This document shows, one piece after another, positions 45,464-59,083 of a stretch of DNA of 64,000 nt. Below the pieces are notes generated by a model. That model worked only from the letters and a program-made list of their open reading frames with translations. It was not told the DNA's origin and searched no databases. Position 1 is the stretch's first letter. Every line of letters starts with the position of its first letter. This DNA comes from Pseudoalteromonas sp. XMcav2-N. Its GTDB lineage: Bacteria; Pseudomonadota; Gammaproteobacteria; Enterobacterales; Alteromonadaceae. Position numbers and translations under genes: made by a program. The stretch covers positions 620,001 to 684,000 of the forward strand of contig NZ_JAMXSF010000001.1 of assembly GCF_024124545.1 (NCBI RefSeq), in the 5' to 3' direction.

Positions 45464-46603
45464 TCAGAAAAAAGTGAGATCGTCGACTGTATCGTCGTCC
45501 TTATCATTCTTGGCATTGCCACTTTTAGTCGCCAGAATATGCCTTTGCTCTCGTGTTGCAGCTGTGCGCGATAACGCGTCACTGATCCTTTCATGATTGA
45601 ATCGGGCGTTGGCACTGCTGCGACGCTGCGCGATAAACTCATCGAGCTCTTGAGTCATTATGCCCAGGGCAATTGTAACGCTGTCCTGGATCTGATCGAC
45701 ACGGTCCTGAAATTGTAAGTCGACCAATATCTCCGAGATTTTCTGTCGATTGTCCTCATTTGAGGTTTGCAGCACCTGCGCTTGTTGCTCTACGTTTTGT
45801 GACAAGGTGAGCCAGGTATCAATTACTTCATTAATTTGCTGCTGATATTTGTCGGTCAGAGCCTGGCGTTCCGCCAGTTCGTTTTCCATCATGGTCATAG
45901 AGCTGTGCATTGCCTGAGCGATAGTTTCGACCATCTTGTTGATCTTCACCCCTGTCTCACCGCTTGAATTAGCCAGCGCGCGTACTTCATCGGCAACCAC
46001 CGCAAACCCACGGCCATTGTCTCCGGCACGTGCAGCTTCGATTGAGGCATTAAGTGCGAGTAAATTGGTTTGCTCAGCAATTTTAGAGACGTCAATTGAC
46101 ATTGACTGTAACTCCTTGCTTTGCTCTACCATGGTTTTAAAGGTTTCTGTTCGTTGTTGCTGGCTGACGTTGGACTGTTCGAGATACGCGAGGATCTGGG
46201 TAAGTTGTTCACGGCTGTGCTGAGCTGTTTGCTGCAGGCTGTTGGCGCTGCTATCGTCCAGGTTACTTAGAGTTGAAGTAATATTGCTGACAAGCTGTGA
46301 AAATTCAGCGGACATATTATCGACGGCTTGCTTGGTTTGCTCCCGGGCACTGTTAATCTGCTCTCTTAGCTGAGGGGTAATGGTGTGGCCTAGTTGCTCA
46401 AGGCAAGCGAGGTCTGAGTGTTGCCCATCTGAGTTAGCTTGCGCTGGCGGTGCATCTGCGGGTATCACATTGTTGGATACACGATGGGCGACAAATAAAC
46501 CCATAGCAGATAAGCCTGTCACTATCGAAGCGACTACCCAGCCTGATGCATACCAGGTTATGGCAAAAATCACTAACTGAAGTGCGATGATAAGTGGGAG
46601 CAT
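45464..46603 (-). CDS. Membrane-anchored receptor-like signalling protein with CheZ-like phosphatase motif
   Basis: A 379-residue protein opening the che operon. Two N-terminal membrane helices (about 2-18 and 21-40) are joined by almost no loop, so there is no periplasmic sensor. A cytoplasmic coiled coil has the MCP tip [20 protein letters not shown] (about 175-194). After it, [19 protein letters not shown] (291-309) matches the CheZ active-site helix pattern FQDxxxQ, with D300 and Q304 at the spacing of the CheZ catalytic Asp and Gln. A charged linker ends in VDDLTFF, resembling the CheY-binding C-terminus of CheZ (VDDLLDSLGF). Read together: an array-anchored CheY phosphatase. Motifs are seen; activity is inferred. 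The ribosome site is weak. Confidence 0.85.
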   Translation of the reverse strand: MLPLIIALQLVIFAITWYASGWVVASIVTGLSAMGLFVAHRVSNNVIPADAPPAQANSDGQHSDLACLEQLGHTITPQLREQINSAREQTKQAVDNMSAEFSQLVSNITSTLSNLDDSSANSLQQTAQHSREQLTQILAYLEQSNVSQQQRTETFKTMVEQSKELQSMSIDVSKIAEQTNLLALNASIEAARAGDNGRGFAVVADEVRALANSSGETGVKINKMVETIAQAMHSSMTMMENELAERQALTDKYQQQINEVIDTWLTLSQNVEQQAQVLQTSNEDNRQKISEILVDLQFQDRVDQIQDSVTIALGIMTQELDEFIAQRRSSANARFNHERISDALSRTAATREQRHILATKSGNAKNDKDDDTVDDLTFF

Positions 46604-46785
46604 AACGGAGCCACTCAGGCCACTGAAATCGTCTTTTAATCCTAGTCGAGTCTATTTATTGTGCAAATGCAAATAATCACATGTCGCTTATTCTGGGCCC
46701 CGAATTAGTTTTGAGTGAGGTTGACGCTTGCATCCGGTTGTCAGAATCCCTAAAGTAGGGGGAAAACGACAATGAAGTACGCAGA

Positions 46786-47217
46786 ATGAATAAACATGTT
46801 ACACAATTAAGTGAAGAGCAGCAGCAATGGCTTGCTCAATGGCAACAGACATCTTTGCAGGCAGCACAAAAATACCTGGCAGAAAAAGGGATACTGGGAT
46901 TGAATATCCAGGCGAAAGAATCACGTATTTTACCGCCGATTTGTGGGATTTGGAAAATCAAGGATAATTTGGGTAAGGGGTACTGGGTCATATCTGGTAA
47001 AGTCCCTACTGATTCCATGCCGGTGAGCGGCGCGGCAGACGCTCGCGCAGCACTCAAGCACTTTTCCTATCAGTGGCAAATTAAAGCAGATAAAATCCTT
47101 GCTGCGGAGCAACAGGATCCAGCCCAGGTAGAATACGCTAACATTCTGGTTCAGCATGCCCATGGCTTATACGATATGGCAAGCGAAGAGCAACTTTGGG
47201 CTAATGCAGCATCGTAA
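46786..47217 (+). CDS. DUF4826-family protein
   Basis: A 143-residue cytoplasmic protein with no signal peptide or membrane segment: N-terminal helix (LSEEQQQWLAQWQQ), a beta stretch PPICGIWKIKDNLGKGYWVISGKVPTD, and a C-terminal helical region. I recognise it as the DUF4826 type found in Shewanella and relatives; no function is known. It is divergent from the che operon and overlaps the convergent acetyltransferase gene by 17 bases. Confidence 0.75.
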   Translation: MNKHVTQLSEEQQQWLAQWQQTSLQAAQKYLAEKGILGLNIQAKESRILPPICGIWKIKDNLGKGYWVISGKVPTDSMPVSGAADARAALKHFSYQWQIKADKILAAEQQDPAQVEYANILVQHAHGLYDMASEEQLWANAAS

Positions 47218-47659
47218 AAGGCTCACAGTTCATTTCTTTCACCGGGCATTTCATACGCTGTCTTGGAATGCCTGCTTCCATAAATACGCTGCCCTGTTTA
47301 GAAAACCCTGACTTAAGAAACGTTGGCACTTCATCCAGGATGCACTGCACAAACACATTCTCGTAGCCTTTCTGTTCAGCCAGAATGCTCAAAAAACCAA
47401 TTAAAGACTGATAAGCCTCGCGATTTCGGTGCGCCCGAACAATTGCAATCCGACTTATCAAGCCGTCACAGCATAGCCTGCCTGTTCCGATAGGGCACTG
47501 GTTTTCGTCCCGCACCAGCACGTGCTCTGCGGTTTTGTCGTGTTGATCAAATTCGACTTCTTTAGGTAGGTGAAGCTCGTAAACAAAGACGCGTTCACGG
47601 ATTTGGCGCAGTTGTCCCTGAGTTTTTTGCCAACTCACTCTATCGACGTGGTAATTCAT
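47201..47659 (-). CDS. GNAT-family N-acetyltransferase
   Basis: A 152-residue protein with the GNAT layout: RIRERVFVYELHLPKEVEFD-like N-terminal helix, a beta strand with GTGRLCCDGLISRIAIVRAHRNREAYQSLI (acetyl-CoA-binding region, though the usual R/Q-x2-G-x-G/A is altered to R-N-R-E-A), then NVFVQCILDEVPTFLKSGF. The substrate is unknown. Its 3' end overlaps the convergent DUF4826-like gene. Confidence 0.8.
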   Translation of the reverse strand: MNYHVDRVSWQKTQGQLRQIRERVFVYELHLPKEVEFDQHDKTAEHVLVRDENQCPIGTGRLCCDGLISRIAIVRAHRNREAYQSLIGFLSILAEQKGYENVFVQCILDEVPTFLKSGFSKQGSVFMEAGIPRQRMKCPVKEMNCEPFTMLH

Positions 47660-47726
47660 GATTGCCTCGCATCAAACATCATAATCACGCCTGACCAAGG
47701 GACCAGCCTGTGCTCTTTATTATTAA

Positions 47727-47747
47727 GGCACCGAACTTGCCGATGCC
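47727..47747 (-). terminator. Weak terminator-like hairpin downstream of roxA
   Basis: On the minus strand GGCATCG pairs with CGGTGCC (7 pairs, one G-U), followed by TTAATAATAAAG. It lies 35 bases past the roxA stop. The tail is only moderately T-rich. Confidence 0.35.
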
Positions 47748-47781
47748 CCTTATTGTGTGACTAACCCTTAGATTCAGGTAA

Positions 47782-48936
47782 TTACACCCAGTCCTCAATG
47801 TAAAAGGACCCATCGTTTATAAGCGTAGTTAAAGTTTGTTTAAATTCCAAACATTCAATTGCGCTCAATAATGAGGAAATTGGAGTAGTTGTCTGATCTG
47901 TCAGCTGTTTCACTGCTGGTAAGACCTCAAGAGGAAGGGTAAAGTTTTGTCCATTTACGCTCAGTATCACAATTTGTGTCGTTACCTGATACAGCGCTCT
48001 GACCCCACCTGAACGTACCAGTACATCATCAGGTGAAGTGTCCTCCAACAAGGCGTCAGCTGTCAGTGGTGGATCCAGCGGTGCCAGGTCCATTTCATGT
48101 TTAGGCTCACTGAGTGTACGCCCCAGCCACTCATCGAATATGTCGTTGTCATGGAGTACCGATTCAAGCATGGTACGGATTTTACCTTTATCCTGACTAC
48201 TGATCTCGCCCAGAGAGTCACGCAGCGTGAGGTCCGGGTCACTGTAACGCGTTGAGCCTAACTCTGAGTCAATTAGGTGGTCGGCGAGACTGGAGAGTAG
48301 ATCTCTTTGATCTGGTGCTCTGAAACCCACTGAGTAGTTCATCGCATTCTCGACAGCATAGCCTTCATGAGGACAACCTGGTGGAATATACAAAATATCT
48401 CCAGGCTCCAGCTCTGCATCTATAACGGCTTCGAACTGTTCAACCTGCAACAGGCTTTTGTTCTGGGCAAATTGTTTCAGGTTTATATCTGGCATGCCCA
48501 CTCGCCAGCGTCTTTTGCCCTGGCCCTGAATAATAAACACGTCATATTGATCAAGATGAGGGCCTACGCCTCCACCTGGTGTAGAGAAGCTGATCATTAA
48601 GTCATCAATTCGCCAGTTTGGAATGAAGCGAAAAGGTTCAAGCAAGGTCGCGGCCAGAGGGTGCCAGTGGTCAACGGCCTGTACCAGTAAAGTACTGTGT
48701 TGCTCTGTCAGCAGAGAAAAGTCTTCAAACGGACCATGATGTGCATCCCAGTGGTCGTCATGATTGGTAACGATACGGGATTCTATATTTTCTTCCATCG
48801 CCAGACCTGCCAGCTCTTCGGGAGATAGAGGGTCAATGAAATCCCTAAAGCCTTGCTTGATAAGTAAGGGCCTTTTTTGCCAATACTGAGTAAGGAAAGC
48901 AGCCTCGGTCAGGGCATTGATAGATAGCTGATACAT
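47782..48936 (-). CDS. roxA: Ribosomal protein L16 arginine 3-hydroxylase (JmjC/cupin oxygenase)
   Basis: A 2-oxoglutarate- and Fe(II)-dependent oxygenase; E. coli YcfD/RoxA hydroxylates Arg81 of ribosomal protein L16. The 384-residue protein has the iron-binding triad H127-x-D129 (GPHLDQYDVF) and H190 (CPHEGYAVE), as well as WQKRPLLIKQGF at the start and SVGFRAPDQRDLL. ATG 48936 follows TTGGAG at 8 bases; the 15-residue upstream extension would run into the purB terminator hairpin. Separated from purB by that terminator. Confidence 0.92.
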   Translation of the reverse strand: MYQLSINALTEAAFLTQYWQKRPLLIKQGFRDFIDPLSPEELAGLAMEENIESRIVTNHDDHWDAHHGPFEDFSLLTEQHSTLLVQAVDHWHPLAATLLEPFRFIPNWRIDDLMISFSTPGGGVGPHLDQYDVFIIQGQGKRRWRVGMPDINLKQFAQNKSLLQVEQFEAVIDAELEPGDILYIPPGCPHEGYAVENAMNYSVGFRAPDQRDLLSSLADHLIDSELGSTRYSDPDLTLRDSLGEISSQDKGKIRTMLESVLHDNDIFDEWLGRTLSEPKHEMDLAPLDPPLTADALLEDTSPDDVLVRSGGVRALYQVTTQIVILSVNGQNFTLPLEVLPAVKQLTDQTTTPISSLLSAIECLEFKQTLTTLINDGSFYIEDWV

Positions 48937-48950
48937 AAAGTGGCTCCAAT

Positions 48951-48988
48951 AAAAAAGCGAAAGCCCGGCACTGCGCCGCAACTTTCGC
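48951..48988 (-). terminator. Terminator downstream of purB
   Basis: On the minus strand GCGAAAG and CTTTCGC pair, with an inner GGC/GCC stem, followed by six T. It lies 30 bases past the purB stop and just upstream of roxA. Confidence 0.88.
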
Positions 48989-49017
48989 TTCTCAGACTTA
49001 GGTGAGATTAACTCAGT

Positions 49018-50400
<1,383 letters not shown>

Positions 50401-50423
50401 CTAATTGGTTTTTTGAACGATAT

Positions 50424-51026
50424 TTAAATATAACTTTGTGCAGCAGCAATGATTTTCTTCTTTGCAAAGAAGAATTGACGACGCTTACCACCAAGCTGAC
50501 GCCATAATACTGCGCTGCGGATCCCGGCCAGCAACAGCGCCCGGATCTGATGTTGTACATGTGATTGCTTGAGCAACTCAGGTTTTCCAAAAATTTGAAT
50601 CTTGGGACCAACCGGACTCACTACCTGGCTGTAAATATCCGCCAAAGCGGCAACAATCTGCTCATCGCCGATGTCGAAATGCTGCAATTGTCTGTCGAGC
50701 TGCTCGATACGTTTGCCAAGTTCTGCCATTGCTTTACTGTTGGCAGACAAAGCACGTTCCAGTTGCATCAGGCTGCCCACATATTTGACCATTTCTACAT
50801 CTTTCTCACCCTGAGCACTCAGCTGGTCCACCAAAGCACGGCAACCTTGTTTTACCGCATCTGGGTCTTCGTAGACATCCTGTGGATTTTTTGGCGAAGT
50901 GATAGTGATACTTCTTAACAAGCTGGCTGTTTCATGGTTGTTAAAGGTGCCGTAGCGGGCACATTTTTGCACTAATTTTGCAACCTGGCACATGGCTGCA
51001 AGTGGGATCACGACGTCACGTTGCAT
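50424..51026 (-). CDS. hflD: High-frequency lysogenisation protein HflD homologue
   Basis: A 200-residue, mostly helical protein of the HflD family (start VIPLAAMCQVAKLVQKCARYG, IRALLLAGIRSAVLWRQLGGKRRQ near the end). In E. coli it associates with the inner membrane and affects lambda lysogeny by binding CII; its cellular role is not established. It starts one base inside the mnmA stop (TAATG) and precedes purB by 35 bases. Confidence 0.93.
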   Translation of the reverse strand: MQRDVVIPLAAMCQVAKLVQKCARYGTFNNHETASLLRSITITSPKNPQDVYEDPDAVKQGCRALVDQLSAQGEKDVEMVKYVGSLMQLERALSANSKAMAELGKRIEQLDRQLQHFDIGDEQIVAALADIYSQVVSPVGPKIQIFGKPELLKQSHVQHQIRALLLAGIRSAVLWRQLGGKRRQFFFAKKKIIAAAQSYI

Positions 51027-52126
51027 TACTTGATCACCGATTCAATGATACCACCGCCAAGACACACATCGTCCTGATAAAATACCGCAGATTGGCCTGG
51101 GGTCACGGCCTTTTGTGGTTCATCGAATAGCACTCGGGCCATACCGTCCTGACCAACGAGTAACGTACAAGGAATGTCTTCCTGGCGATAACGGGTTTTA
51201 ACTGTGCATCGGGTAGTGCCTTGTGGACCGACACGATCGACCCAGTGAAGTTGATTCGCATTGAGGCCATTGCTGAACAGGCGAGGGTGGTTTTTGCCCT
51301 GACCAACAACCAGCACATTGCGTTCCACGTCTTTATCGACAACATACCAGGGCTCGCCGGAGCCTTCTTTCATGCCACCGATCAACAGGCCTTTACGTTG
51401 GCCAAGTGTGTGGTACATCAGGCCTTCGTGTTCACCAACATGGTTGCCTTCGCTGTCCTCAATTTTACCAGGTTGAGCCGGCAAAAATTTTTGCAAGAAG
51501 TCTTTGAACTTGCGCTCACCGATAAAGCAAATGCCCGTACTGTCTTTCTTGTCATGCGTGATCAAATCTTGCTCTTCTGCAATTCGACGCACTTCTGGCT
51601 TCTCAATGTTGCCTACCGGAAACAGGGTTTGGGCTACGTGCTCATGGCTGAGTGTATACAGGAAGTAGCTCTGATCTTTGTTGTTGTCCAGACCGCGTAA
51701 CATGGCAAACTTGCCATCACGCTCCTCACGGCGTACATAGTGGCCCGTCGCGATATAATCGGCACCCAGTGCTTCTGCCGCAAACTCGAGAAAAGCTTTA
51801 AATTTGATCTCTTTGTTGCACATGATATCCGGGTTGGGTGTGCGGCCAGCTTTGTATTCGGCAAGAAAGTACTCGAATACGTTGTCCCAGTATTCTGCAG
51901 CAAAATTGACAGTGTGTAGCTCGATACCCAGTTTGTCGCAGACAGCCTGAGCATCTTTCAAATCTTCAGCAGCGGCACAGTATTCGTCATTGTCGTCTTC
52001 TTCCCAGTTCTTCATGAACAGGCCTTCAACCTGATACCCCTGCTGTTTTAGCAGGTATGCTGAAACGGAGGAATCTACGCCGCCGGACATACCGACGATG
52101 ACTTTAATTTGACTGTTATCGCTCAT
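51026..52126 (-). CDS. mnmA: tRNA-specific 2-thiouridylase MnmA
   Basis: Thiolates U34 of Lys, Glu and Gln tRNAs. The 366-residue protein has the PP-loop GMSGGVDSS, the catalytic Cys in [11 protein letters not shown] and the second, persulfide Cys in [12 protein letters not shown], with the [11 protein letters not shown] motif later. Translationally coupled to hflD. Confidence 0.96.
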   Translation of the reverse strand: MSDNSQIKVIVGMSGGVDSSVSAYLLKQQGYQVEGLFMKNWEEDDNDEYCAAAEDLKDAQAVCDKLGIELHTVNFAAEYWDNVFEYFLAEYKAGRTPNPDIMCNKEIKFKAFLEFAAEALGADYIATGHYVRREERDGKFAMLRGLDNNKDQSYFLYTLSHEHVAQTLFPVGNIEKPEVRRIAEEQDLITHDKKDSTGICFIGERKFKDFLQKFLPAQPGKIEDSEGNHVGEHEGLMYHTLGQRKGLLIGGMKEGSGEPWYVVDKDVERNVLVVGQGKNHPRLFSNGLNANQLHWVDRVGPQGTTRCTVKTRYRQEDIPCTLLVGQDGMARVLFDEPQKAVTPGQSAVFYQDDVCLGGGIIESVIK

Positions 52127-52233
52127 AAACTCGCTGTGTATTTTGATTACAAAAAAGTGAGCTGCATTATAGCATGTAAATCAAGGTGCCCGGAAGTCGC
52201 GGGTTGATTAATCCCAAGTTTTTCGTGACGGGG

Positions 52234-52893
52234 TTATTTTGCCTTCACCACCTGATATTGACCGTTATCAATCCCATCCAGGGTATAGGGTCCGATCCGG
52301 TAACGTATTAGTCTCAGTGTAGGGTGGCCGACATGCGCTGTCATGCGCCGAACCTGGCGATTACGGCCCTCAGATATGGTAATTTCAAGCCAGCTGGTGG
52401 GAATGTTTTTGCGTTCGCGAATAGGCGGATTACGTGGCCAAACGGTTGGTGCTGTGATCAGGTTAACCTTGGCGGGTCGGGTAGGACCATCTTTGAGGAC
52501 GACGCCATCACGCAGTGCCTGCAGGGCAGCTTGGTCTGGCTCGCCCTCTATCTGGACCCAGTAGGTCTTGTCGGTTTTTTTACCCGGTTCAGTCAGCTTA
52601 TGCTGTAAGCGGCCGCAATTGGTGAGCAACAGCAGACCCTCGCTATCACGGTCAAGCCTGCCAGCAGCGTATACGCCTTTTATATCAACAAAGTCGGCGA
52701 GTGTCTGACGGTTTTGATCGTCTGTAAACTGGCATAGCACGTCAAAAGGCTTATTGAACAGCACCACCTTCACCTGATCAGGCGAAACCCTCGGCTTGGC
52801 TGCACGTTTAGGGCCTGAGCGTTGGTTGACTGGACGCTTAGCAGAGGTGCGGTTAGGTGCATGTGGTCGGTTTTTCTGGCGTGGTGCGGGCAT
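52234..52893 (-). CDS. rluE: 23S rRNA pseudouridine(2457) synthase RluE
   Basis: A 219-residue pseudouridine synthase of the RsuA/RluB/E/F group without an S4 domain. It carries the catalytic Asp motif [14 protein letters not shown] and the [22 protein letters not shown] motif. The N-terminal about 40 residues are very basic and Pro-rich, a likely disordered RNA-binding tail. RluE modifies U2457 of 23S rRNA in E. coli. Single gene, separated from icd by a terminator. Confidence 0.9.
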   Translation of the reverse strand: MPAPRQKNRPHAPNRTSAKRPVNQRSGPKRAAKPRVSPDQVKVVLFNKPFDVLCQFTDDQNRQTLADFVDIKGVYAAGRLDRDSEGLLLLTNCGRLQHKLTEPGKKTDKTYWVQIEGEPDQAALQALRDGVVLKDGPTRPAKVNLITAPTVWPRNPPIRERKNIPTSWLEITISEGRNRQVRRMTAHVGHPTLRLIRYRIGPYTLDGIDNGQYQVVKAK

Positions 52894-52951
52894 AGTTACA
52901 TGTTTAGCAAATAGAGCGATGGCGCGAGTGTAGCAAAGATTGGAGCCAAAT

Positions 52952-52981
52952 AAAAAAGGTGGCTAATGAGCCACCTTTTTT
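52952..52981 (-). terminator. Terminator downstream of icd
   Basis: AAAAGGTGGCT and AGCCACCTTTT form an 11-bp stem with loop AATG, flanked by A and T runs so that it can work in both directions. It lies 15 bases past the icd stop. Confidence 0.93.
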
Positions 52982-52996
52982 CTGTTGAATGGCGAG

Positions 52997-55629
<2,633 letters not shown>

Positions 55630-55848
55630 CTACACGACTTCGTCCGCAAGCGGCGCAATGTTGGTAGCGTGCAGGCCTTTGGGACCTTCTTGCAGATCGA
55701 ATGTTACATCCTGACCAGCTTTAAGCGTTTTGTATCCATCCATTACAATCGTGGAGTAATGGGCAAAGATATCTTCCTCGCTGCCGTCTTCTACGATGAA
55801 ACCAAACCCTTTGGCGTTGTTGAACCATTTGACTTTTCCGCAAGCCAT
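55630..55848 (-). CDS. cspD: Cold-shock-domain protein CspD
   Basis: A 72-residue cold-shock domain with RNA-binding motifs KGFGFI and DIFAHYS and the start MACGKVKWFNNAKGFGFI. In E. coli CspD is a stationary-phase inhibitor of DNA replication encoded beside clpS-clpA in the same divergent arrangement as here. The C-terminal tail is short. Confidence 0.92.
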   Translation of the reverse strand: MACGKVKWFNNAKGFGFIVEDGSEEDIFAHYSTIVMDGYKTLKAGQDVTFDLQEGPKGLHATNIAPLADEVV

Positions 55849-56054
55849 ACTTCTACATCCTTCTATAAGTTGACTAAATTAAGTTAATCTAACCTTTGAA
55901 ATTTGCTAAGCTGCCCATATGATGATTATGTCCAGCTAGGTAAAGACTGTAGTTTATTTGGCCAGACAGTCAAGTTTTTAAAGCGATTTTTTAACAATTT
56001 ATTTATTTTTCAATTCAAGTTGCTTGAGTTGATAAGACAAGACTATATTTTATT

Positions 56055-56372
56055 ATGACTGGGACAAACGAATCTGGTGTGGTTGACGCGGTACGCGACG
56101 AACAGAAGCAAAAGTTACAACCGCCGCGCAAGTACAAAGTGATTTTAAACAATGATGATTACACACCTATGGACTTTGTCATTGAAGTTTTGATGACATT
56201 TTTCAGTATGGATAGCGAAAGAGCAACTGATGTGATGCTGAAAGTACATCACGAGGGAAAAGCGGTATGTGGACTGTATCCTGCCGACATTGCCCATACA
56301 AAGGCTGAGCAGGTAAATCGATATGCTCGGGATCACGAGCACCCGCTGCTCTGTAGTTGTGAGCAGGAATGA
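56055..56372 (+). CDS. clpS: ATP-dependent Clp protease adaptor ClpS
   Basis: A 105-residue adaptor that binds N-terminal Leu, Phe, Tyr or Trp of substrates and delivers them to ClpAP. The core motif [20 protein letters not shown], the H-x-x-G helix ([13 protein letters not shown]) and the disordered N-terminal extension are present. It precedes clpA by 28 bases. Confidence 0.96.
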   Translation: MTGTNESGVVDAVRDEQKQKLQPPRKYKVILNNDDYTPMDFVIEVLMTFFSMDSERATDVMLKVHHEGKAVCGLYPADIAHTKAEQVNRYARDHEHPLLCSCEQE

Positions 56373-56400
56373 CCTTATATATTCTCGTTGGGGGTTGCCA

Positions 56401-58668
56401 ATGCTAAATAAAGACTTAGAAATTACTCTGAATACCGCGTTTCGTGAGGCGAGAAATCGTCGCCACGAATTTATGACGGTAGAACACTTACTGCTCGCAT
56501 TGATTGATAACCCCTCTGCCAGTGAAGCACTAAATGCGTGTGGTGTTGAAACAGAGGGGCTAAAACGGGAGTTATCAGAATTTATTGATGAGACCACTCC
56601 TGTCATTCCAGATTTAGAAGAAGACCGTGAAACGCAGCCGACACTTGGCTTTCAGCGTGTATTGCAACGGGCTGTTTTTCATGTGCAGTCCTCTGGTCGC
56701 AATGAAGTGACCGGAGTGAATGTATTGGTTGCCATTTTCTCTGAGCAGGAAAGCCAGGCTGTTTATCTTCTTAAAAAGGCGGATGTAAGTCGTCTGGACA
56801 TTGTTAACTACATTAGCCACGGCATTTCAAAATCGGATGATGAAGTTGAGCCTGAAGATAGCGAAGAGATGCATGAAGAAAGCCATGAAACAGCCTCTGA
56901 AGAAAAGACTAAACTGGAAAACTTCACTGCCAATCTGAATGTGATGGCAAAAGCGGGTCAAATAGATCCTTTGGTTGGTCGCGATCAGGAAGTAGAACGA
57001 ACCATCCAGGTTTTATGCCGCAGAAAGAAAAACAATCCACTGTTAGTGGGAGAAGCGGGTGTCGGTAAAACAGCCATTGCTGAAGGTCTGGCATATCGTA
57101 TTGTGAATGAGCTGGTACCTGATGTGATTGCGGATGCCGTAGTGTACTCGTTGGACATGGGCGCTTTGCTTGCCGGCACTAAGTACCGGGGCGACTTTGA
57201 GAAACGCTTTAAAGCATTGTTGAAAGAGCTACAGGCAAAGCCAAACGCCATTTTATTCATTGATGAAATCCATACCATCATAGGTGCCGGTGCCGCGTCA
57301 GGGGGGGTTATGGATGCCTCTAATCTGATCAAACCTCTGCTGTCTAGCGGTCAGCTGCGTTGTCTTGGTTCGACAACTTATTCTGAGTTCAAAAACATCT
57401 TTGAAAAAGATCGAGCCCTGGTGCGTCGATTCCAGAAAATCGACATTGTGGAACCAAGCGTTGCCGACACCGCCAAAATTCTCAGCGGCCTGAAAGAGCG
57501 TTACGAGGAACATCATGGTATACGCTACACGCAAAAAGCGTTGAAGGCTGCGGCTGAGCTAAGCGCAAAATACATTAATGAGCGTCATTTGCCTGACAAA
57601 GCTATTGACGTGATTGATGAAGCGGGTGCTAATCAGCGTCTGTTGCCTGCTTCACGTCGCAAAAAGACCATTGGTGTATCGGATATCGAGCAGATAGTGT
57701 CTAAAATTGCGCGTATTCCTCAGCAAAACGTGTCTTCAAGCGACAAAGAAGTCCTCAAGAACCTTGATCGTAACCTTAAAATGCTGGTTTTTGGTCAGGA
57801 CGAATCTATCGATGCATTAACTTCTGCAATTCGACTGTCACGTTCAGGCCTGGGTAGTGAGGATAAGCCAATTGGGTCGTTCTTATTTGCTGGTCCTACA
57901 GGTGTGGGTAAAACGGAAGTCACCAAGCAATTGGCCAAATGTATGGGCATTGAGTTTGTGCGTTTTGATATGTCGGAATACTCAGAGCGTCATGCTGTAA
58001 GCCGTCTGATAGGTGCGCCTCCCGGTTATGTAGGGTTTGAACAGGGTGGCTTACTGACTGATGCGGTGATTAAGCATCCACACTCTGTGGTGTTGCTGGA
58101 CGAAATTGAAAAGGCACACCCGGACATTTACAACATTCTGTTGCAGGTAATGGACCATGGTACCCTGACGGATAACAATGGTCGTAAAGCTGATTTCCGT
58201 AACGTGATAGTCGTGATGACAACTAACGCGGGTGTGCAGGAAACTGTCCGTCAGTCTATAGGCTTCCAGGAGCAGGACCATTCACATGATGCGCTGGTTG
58301 AGATCAATAAGGTATTCACCCCTGAGTTTAGAAACCGTTTAGACAATATCATTTGGTTTAATCACCTTGAAAAAGACGTTATTTTACAGGTGGTAGACAA
58401 GTTTATTGTCGAGTTACAAGCTCAGCTTGATAAGAAGTCCGTGTGCCTGGATTTAACTAATGAAGCCAGAGATTGGTTGGCAGATATAGGGTATGACAAG
58501 TCTATGGGGGCACGCCCAATGGCCAGGGTAATTCAGGACAATCTTAAAAAGCCACTGGCGAACGAGATCTTGTTCGGTGAATTGATTGACGGAGGGACGG
58601 TCACTATTTCGGTTAAAGATAAAAAGCTGGCATTTAAGTTTGAATCCAGCGTAGCAGAGCCCGCCTAA
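56401..58668 (+). CDS. clpA: Clp protease ATP-binding unfoldase ClpA
   Basis: A 755-residue AAA+ unfoldase that partners ClpP. It has an N domain (LNKDLEITLNTAFREARNRRHEFMTVEHLLLALI), D1 with Walker A GEAGVGKTAIAEGLA and Walker B ILFIDEIHT, D2 with GPTGVGKTEVTKQLA and VVLLDEIEKAH, and the ClpP-docking IGF loop (IGFQEQ). ATG 56401 follows GGGGG; a frame extending back to 56323 overlaps clpS and is rejected. Confidence 0.96.
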   Translation: MLNKDLEITLNTAFREARNRRHEFMTVEHLLLALIDNPSASEALNACGVETEGLKRELSEFIDETTPVIPDLEEDRETQPTLGFQRVLQRAVFHVQSSGRNEVTGVNVLVAIFSEQESQAVYLLKKADVSRLDIVNYISHGISKSDDEVEPEDSEEMHEESHETASEEKTKLENFTANLNVMAKAGQIDPLVGRDQEVERTIQVLCRRKKNNPLLVGEAGVGKTAIAEGLAYRIVNELVPDVIADAVVYSLDMGALLAGTKYRGDFEKRFKALLKELQAKPNAILFIDEIHTIIGAGAASGGVMDASNLIKPLLSSGQLRCLGSTTYSEFKNIFEKDRALVRRFQKIDIVEPSVADTAKILSGLKERYEEHHGIRYTQKALKAAAELSAKYINERHLPDKAIDVIDEAGANQRLLPASRRKKTIGVSDIEQIVSKIARIPQQNVSSSDKEVLKNLDRNLKMLVFGQDESIDALTSAIRLSRSGLGSEDKPIGSFLFAGPTGVGKTEVTKQLAKCMGIEFVRFDMSEYSERHAVSRLIGAPPGYVGFEQGGLLTDAVIKHPHSVVLLDEIEKAHPDIYNILLQVMDHGTLTDNNGRKADFRNVIVVMTTNAGVQETVRQSIGFQEQDHSHDALVEINKVFTPEFRNRLDNIIWFNHLEKDVILQVVDKFIVELQAQLDKKSVCLDLTNEARDWLADIGYDKSMGARPMARVIQDNLKKPLANEILFGELIDGGTVTISVKDKKLAFKFESSVAEPA

Positions 58669-58685
58669 ATTGGAGCGAAGATAAC

Positions 58686-58714
58686 AAAAAGCCCGGCATT
58701 TGCCGGGCTTTTTG
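58686..58714. terminator. Terminator between clpA and infA
   Basis: AAAAAGCCCGGCA and TGCCGGGCTTTTT form a 13-bp perfect stem, usable in both directions. Confidence 0.93.
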
Positions 58715-58774
58715 TTTTAATCGTCTCTTTGTACGACTCAGCCGGTTGTGGCAAGTGTACCTGAGCTGGGCGAA

Positions 58775-59083
<309 letters not shown>

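Noticed and set aside
58686..58774. Possible tRNA gene between clpA and infA, as in E. coli (serW)
   Set aside because: The interval holds only a terminator hairpin; no cloverleaf or TTC-loop sequence is visible.
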